DNA of 64,000 nt from Brevibacterium aurantiacum (lineage in GTDB: Bacteria; Actinomycetota; Actinomycetes; Actinomycetales; Brevibacteriaceae), in assembly GCF_007558825.1 (NCBI RefSeq), contig NZ_VLTK01000006.1, forward strand, positions 233,036-297,035, written 5' to 3'. How positions within the stretch are numbered: position 1 is the first letter of the stretch; each line of letters opens with the position of its first letter. Positions 61,412 through 64,000 of this stretch are shown one piece after another. The notes under the pieces are model-generated. The model searched no databases and was not told the origin of the DNA. It saw only the letters and a list, made by a program, of their open reading frames with translations. A program made the position numbers and the translations under genes.

Positions 61412-61658
61412 TCCTGAAATCGGGATCAGCCTGTCAGGCTAACAGTCGCGATTCACCGAAGTATGTGTGGAGTATGAATGTCGCTTGGCAAGCCGGATTG
61501 TGGCGGTTGGGCATGAAGGTGCCCATGGTGGTGCTGAGCGCTTCAGATCTTGCCCGTGCTTCCCCTATGTCGAGTCAGTGACTGCAGATAGACTCGGGAT
61601 GAACCGGATGTGCGGTAGGCCCCAGCGGCGGCCGGGCTGCGGACGGAGGTGTCCACAG

Positions 61659-62015
61659 ATGCAATCGAAATTTCGCGCAGTGTTCCTGACCTGCGACGAC
61701 GCCGAGGTGACTGCTGACTTCTACAGGGACGTTGCCGGGGTGCCCTTGGAGGCCGTCAGCAGCGACGAGTACACCTATTGGATGTCGGATATCGGCGGTC
61801 TCCAGATTGCTCTTCATGACGCGAAGTCCTTCGCCGACTACAGCTATCCACCCAACTCCTCCTCCAATCTCACCCACCTCTATTTCCGGATACCCGATCT
61901 GGAGGGGTTCCTTGATCACGTGCAGAGCGTTGGTGCGCCACTCATCGAGGTCGATGATGTCGTCGTCACGGTCGAAGACCCTGACGGGCGGAAGGTCATG
62001 TTCGGGACGGCGTGA
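61659..62015 (+). CDS. VOC (glyoxalase/bleomycin-resistance fold) protein
   Basis: A 118-residue VOC protein: FRAVFLTCDDAEVTADFYRD at the start, LQIALHDAKSF, LYFRIPDLEGFLDHVQSVG and VTVEDPDGRKVMFG at the end, the two beta-alpha-beta-beta-beta units. The specific activity is unknown. GGAGGTG precedes the ATG at 61659; longer upstream frames have no site. Convergent with the next gene, seven bases apart. Confidence 0.85.
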   Translation: MQSKFRAVFLTCDDAEVTADFYRDVAGVPLEAVSSDEYTYWMSDIGGLQIALHDAKSFADYSYPPNSSSNLTHLYFRIPDLEGFLDHVQSVGAPLIEVDDVVVTVEDPDGRKVMFGTA

Positions 62016-62021
62016 GTCGCT

Positions 62022-62567
62022 TCACTGCTGTGGCCTGTAGGCCGAATAGACGACGCCGCAGACGAATGACTTCGAGTTAAGCAGCTGCAGTCGGGGCCGG
62101 GCGTCTTCGGGGAAGAAGCCGCGGCCTCGCCCCTGCCACACCGGATAGGTGAACATCCGGTACTCGTCGACGAGGCCGGCGCCAATCAGTGAATGCGCCA
62201 GGGTGATGCTTCCGGTGAGGATGACGTCGCGACCTGGCTCCTCGCGCAGGGCGGCGACAGCCTTGAGCGGATCCTCGCCGATGACGGTTGAGTTCTGCCA
62301 GTCCGGGTCTGCCAGTTTCGTCGACACCACCCGCTTGTCGACCTGATTGAGGTGCTCGGCGACCCCTGTGGTGTCATCGGTCTGCAGCGGCCAGTAGCCG
62401 CGGAAGTCCTCGAATGTCTGCCGACCCAGCAGCAGGACGTCCTCGTTGGCCGACTGACGCATGAGCTCGGCGGACAGCTCTTCATCTTGGGCCTGCGGGT
62501 CGAACCAGTCGTCGAGCATTTCGATTCGACCGTCAAGAGTCGTGTTCTGAGTGATGATGATGCGCAC
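62022..62567 (-). CDS. Dihydrofolate reductase family protein (RibD C-terminal type)
   Basis: A 181-residue protein: RIIITQNTTLDGRIEMLDDW, LLLGRQTFEDFRGYWP, then GSITLAHSLIGAGLVDEYRM, the reductase-fold blocks. The start is GTG at 62567, with GAGGAG eight bases before. A distant paralogue is at 25692-26273. Substrate unknown. Confidence 0.86.
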   Translation of the reverse strand: MRIIITQNTTLDGRIEMLDDWFDPQAQDEELSAELMRQSANEDVLLLGRQTFEDFRGYWPLQTDDTTGVAEHLNQVDKRVVSTKLADPDWQNSTVIGEDPLKAVAALREEPGRDVILTGSITLAHSLIGAGLVDEYRMFTYPVWQGRGRGFFPEDARPRLQLLNSKSFVCGVVYSAYRPQQ

Positions 62568-62799
62568 GGTGGGCTCCTCGTCGAGTGGTGGCGTCACCGT
62601 CCACGGTACGCACGACGCGACCCGAGATCCATAGTTGGGACGACCGCCTTCACCTCCGGCCTCGACGCGCTCGGGGACCGGGTCGATGGCGTCCTTGCGG
62701 ACTCCACCCGATTCGTCGCAGCTTAATTCAGCGCGGTCAGGTCGGAATCTCAGTAGAGTCGGATTCACAGCTCATTTGGCCCGAAGGAGAACCGCGTCC

Positions 62800-64000
62800 A
62801 TGTCCGCATCACTATCCTCATCCATTCCTGATTTCCGCACCGAGGCCCAGGACCTGCTAGGCGATCTTGTGAGACTGCGTCGTACCCTGCACGCGAATCC
62901 CGAGCTTGGGTACCAGCTGCCGTTCACCCAGAAGACCGTCCTCGACGAGATTGCAGATCTGGGCCTCGATATCAGCACAGGGGAGTCTCTGACCTCGATC
63001 GTGGCGGTGCTCAAGGGCGGACGTCCCGGGCCTGCAGTTCTGCTGCGTGGGGACATGGATGCCCTGCCGGTGGTCGAGGTCACCGGACTCGACTACGCCT
63101 CAACGAACGGCAACATGCACGCCTGCGGCCATGACCTGCATACCGCCGGTCTTGTCGGCGCTGCTCGTCTGCTTGCCGCGCACCGAGACGAGCTGCCCGG
63201 GTCCATCGTATTCATGTTCCAACCCGCCGAGGAGGTCGAAGGAGGCGCCGAGCCGATGATCGCCGAGGGCGTGCTCGAGGCGGCGGACGTGCCACTTGTC
63301 GCGGCTTACGGAATTCACGTCGAGGCTGATGTGCGCGGACGGTTCACCACCAAGGGCGGACCGCTTATGGCGGGGTTCGCCGATCTCAATCTGAAGGTCC
63401 ACGGCGCAGGAGGCCACAGCTCCCAACCCCAGGCCACTCGCGACCCCGTGCCTGCGGTGGCCGAGATCGCGCTCGCCCTCAACACGATGGTGTCGCGGTC
63501 GTTCGACATCTTCGACCCCGTCGTCGTGTCCGTGACCCAGCTGGAAGGCTCGCAGGCCAGCAACATCATCCCCGACACCGCGAAGCTCACCGCCTCGGTC
63601 CGCTACCTCTCAGCCGATTCGATCGCGCTGCTGCAGGAGCGTGTGCCTGAGATCGCTGAGAACATTGCCCGGGCACACCGGTGCACCGCCGAGGTGGACT
63701 TCCGGATCGGCTTCCCCGTGACCGTGAACAACCCTGCCGAAACTCAGTTGGCCATCGACCGCCTCGGCGAGGTCTTCGGTTCTGACCATGTTCAGGAGAT
63801 GGCTGCCCCGCGGATGGGATCCGAGGACTTCTCCTATGTGCTGCAGAATGTGCCGGGTACTTTCGTGTTCCTCGGAGCCACTCCAGAGGGTGTGGACCCG
63901 AACGCGGAGACGAACCACTCGCCCAGGGTCGTCTTCGACGACGGGCTGCTTGGGGACCAGGCCGCCGCCCTGGCCCACCTCGCCTTCACACGCCTGGTCG
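62800..64000 (+). CDS. M20 family metallo-amidohydrolase (cut by window edge)
   Basis: The frame is open for 400 codons to the window end, with nearly a whole enzyme visible. LHANPELGYQLPFTQ, LLRGDMDALPVVE, HACGHDLHTAGLVGAARLL and FQPAEEVEGGAEPMI give the metal ligands and catalytic Glu of the M20D branch (hippurate hydrolase/IAA-amino-acid hydrolase type). HGAGGHSSQP is the dimerisation-domain His. It hydrolyses an N-acyl amino acid. AAGGAG precedes the ATG. The C-terminal end is missing. Confidence 0.93.
   Translation, partial: MSASLSSSIPDFRTEAQDLLGDLVRLRRTLHANPELGYQLPFTQKTVLDEIADLGLDISTGESLTSIVAVLKGGRPGPAVLLRGDMDALPVVEVTGLDYASTNGNMHACGHDLHTAGLVGAARLLAAHRDELPGSIVFMFQPAEEVEGGAEPMIAEGVLEAADVPLVAAYGIHVEADVRGRFTTKGGPLMAGFADLNLKVHGAGGHSSQPQATRDPVPAVAEIALALNTMVSRSFDIFDPVVVSVTQLEGSQASNIIPDTAKLTASVRYLSADSIALLQERVPEIAENIARAHRCTAEVDFRIGFPVTVNNPAETQLAIDRLGEVFGSDHVQEMAAPRMGSEDFSYVLQNVPGTFVFLGATPEGVDPNAETNHSPRVVFDDGLLGDQAAALAHLAFTRLV

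Overview
The window looks like a chromosomal segment of a high-GC actinobacterium, most likely Brevibacterium or a close relative in the Micrococcales. Support comes from the GC-rich codon use, an IdeR/DtxR-type iron box, heterotetrameric sarcosine oxidase genes, many TetR/GntR/IclR regulators, GTG and TTG starts, and start/stop-overlapping operons. The genus is an inference. I saw no rRNA, tRNA, CRISPR array, prophage or insertion sequence. Both edges cut a gene.

Layout. 1-2.85 kb: E1 beta (partial) and E1 alpha of a 2-oxoacid dehydrogenase, then a membrane protein divergent from a TetR gene. 2.9-6.1 kb: an iron-box-controlled pair, a siderophore-interacting flavoprotein fused to a degenerate methyltransferase fold and a siderophore-binding lipoprotein. 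6.9-11.5 kb: etfB, etfA and a 920-residue protein with four copies of an RGLPRV..GGDPWPPEG motif on an Ala/Ser/Glu-rich arm attached to a membrane cytochrome b-like domain. 11.9-21.7 kb: a one-carbon/serine module (gntR divergent from glyA-soxB-soxD-soxA-soxG-sdaA, then purU) that turns sarcosine into glycine, serine, pyruvate and formate. 21.8-30.6 kb: a PLP decarboxylase with LysR, an IclR regulator, a RibD-type reductase, an orphan ABC ATPase, and a two-component system translationally coupled to a threonine/serine dehydratase.

30.8-33.3 kb: an alternative-secretion cassette of three small exported proteins sharing a W-x-[DT]-x-E-S...AG[ST][FV] signature plus an ER-type (Ser/His/Asp) signal peptidase. 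33.9-56.3 kb: a phenylacetate degradation regulon. It holds an MFS carrier divergent from paaZ, a TetR regulator, paaK-paaI divergent from paaABCDE-paaJ-paaF-paaH, and paaG. Four related operator-like palindromes sit at its promoters. A block of unrelated genes interrupts it: glpD, an alkylglycerone-phosphate-synthase-like flavoprotein and a lipid kinase with their own TetR gene and a perfect operator, then a G6PDH-like dehydrogenase and an SMP-30 lactonase.

56.3-64 kb: a DUF1541 lipoprotein behind a copper-type palindrome, a remnant of a cueP-like gene, a TVP38 membrane protein, a small secreted protein, an OFA-family MFS carrier with a 56-residue partner, a SurA-like lipoprotein, two small enzymes, and an M20 amidohydrolase cut by the window edge.

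The most unusual items are the etf-linked repeat cytochrome, the exported-protein cassette, a pair of 60-bp palindromic elements in two convergent intergenic regions, the G6PDH homologue lacking the usual phosphate-binding lysine but coupled to a lactonase, and the siderophore flavoprotein fused to a dead methyltransferase fold.
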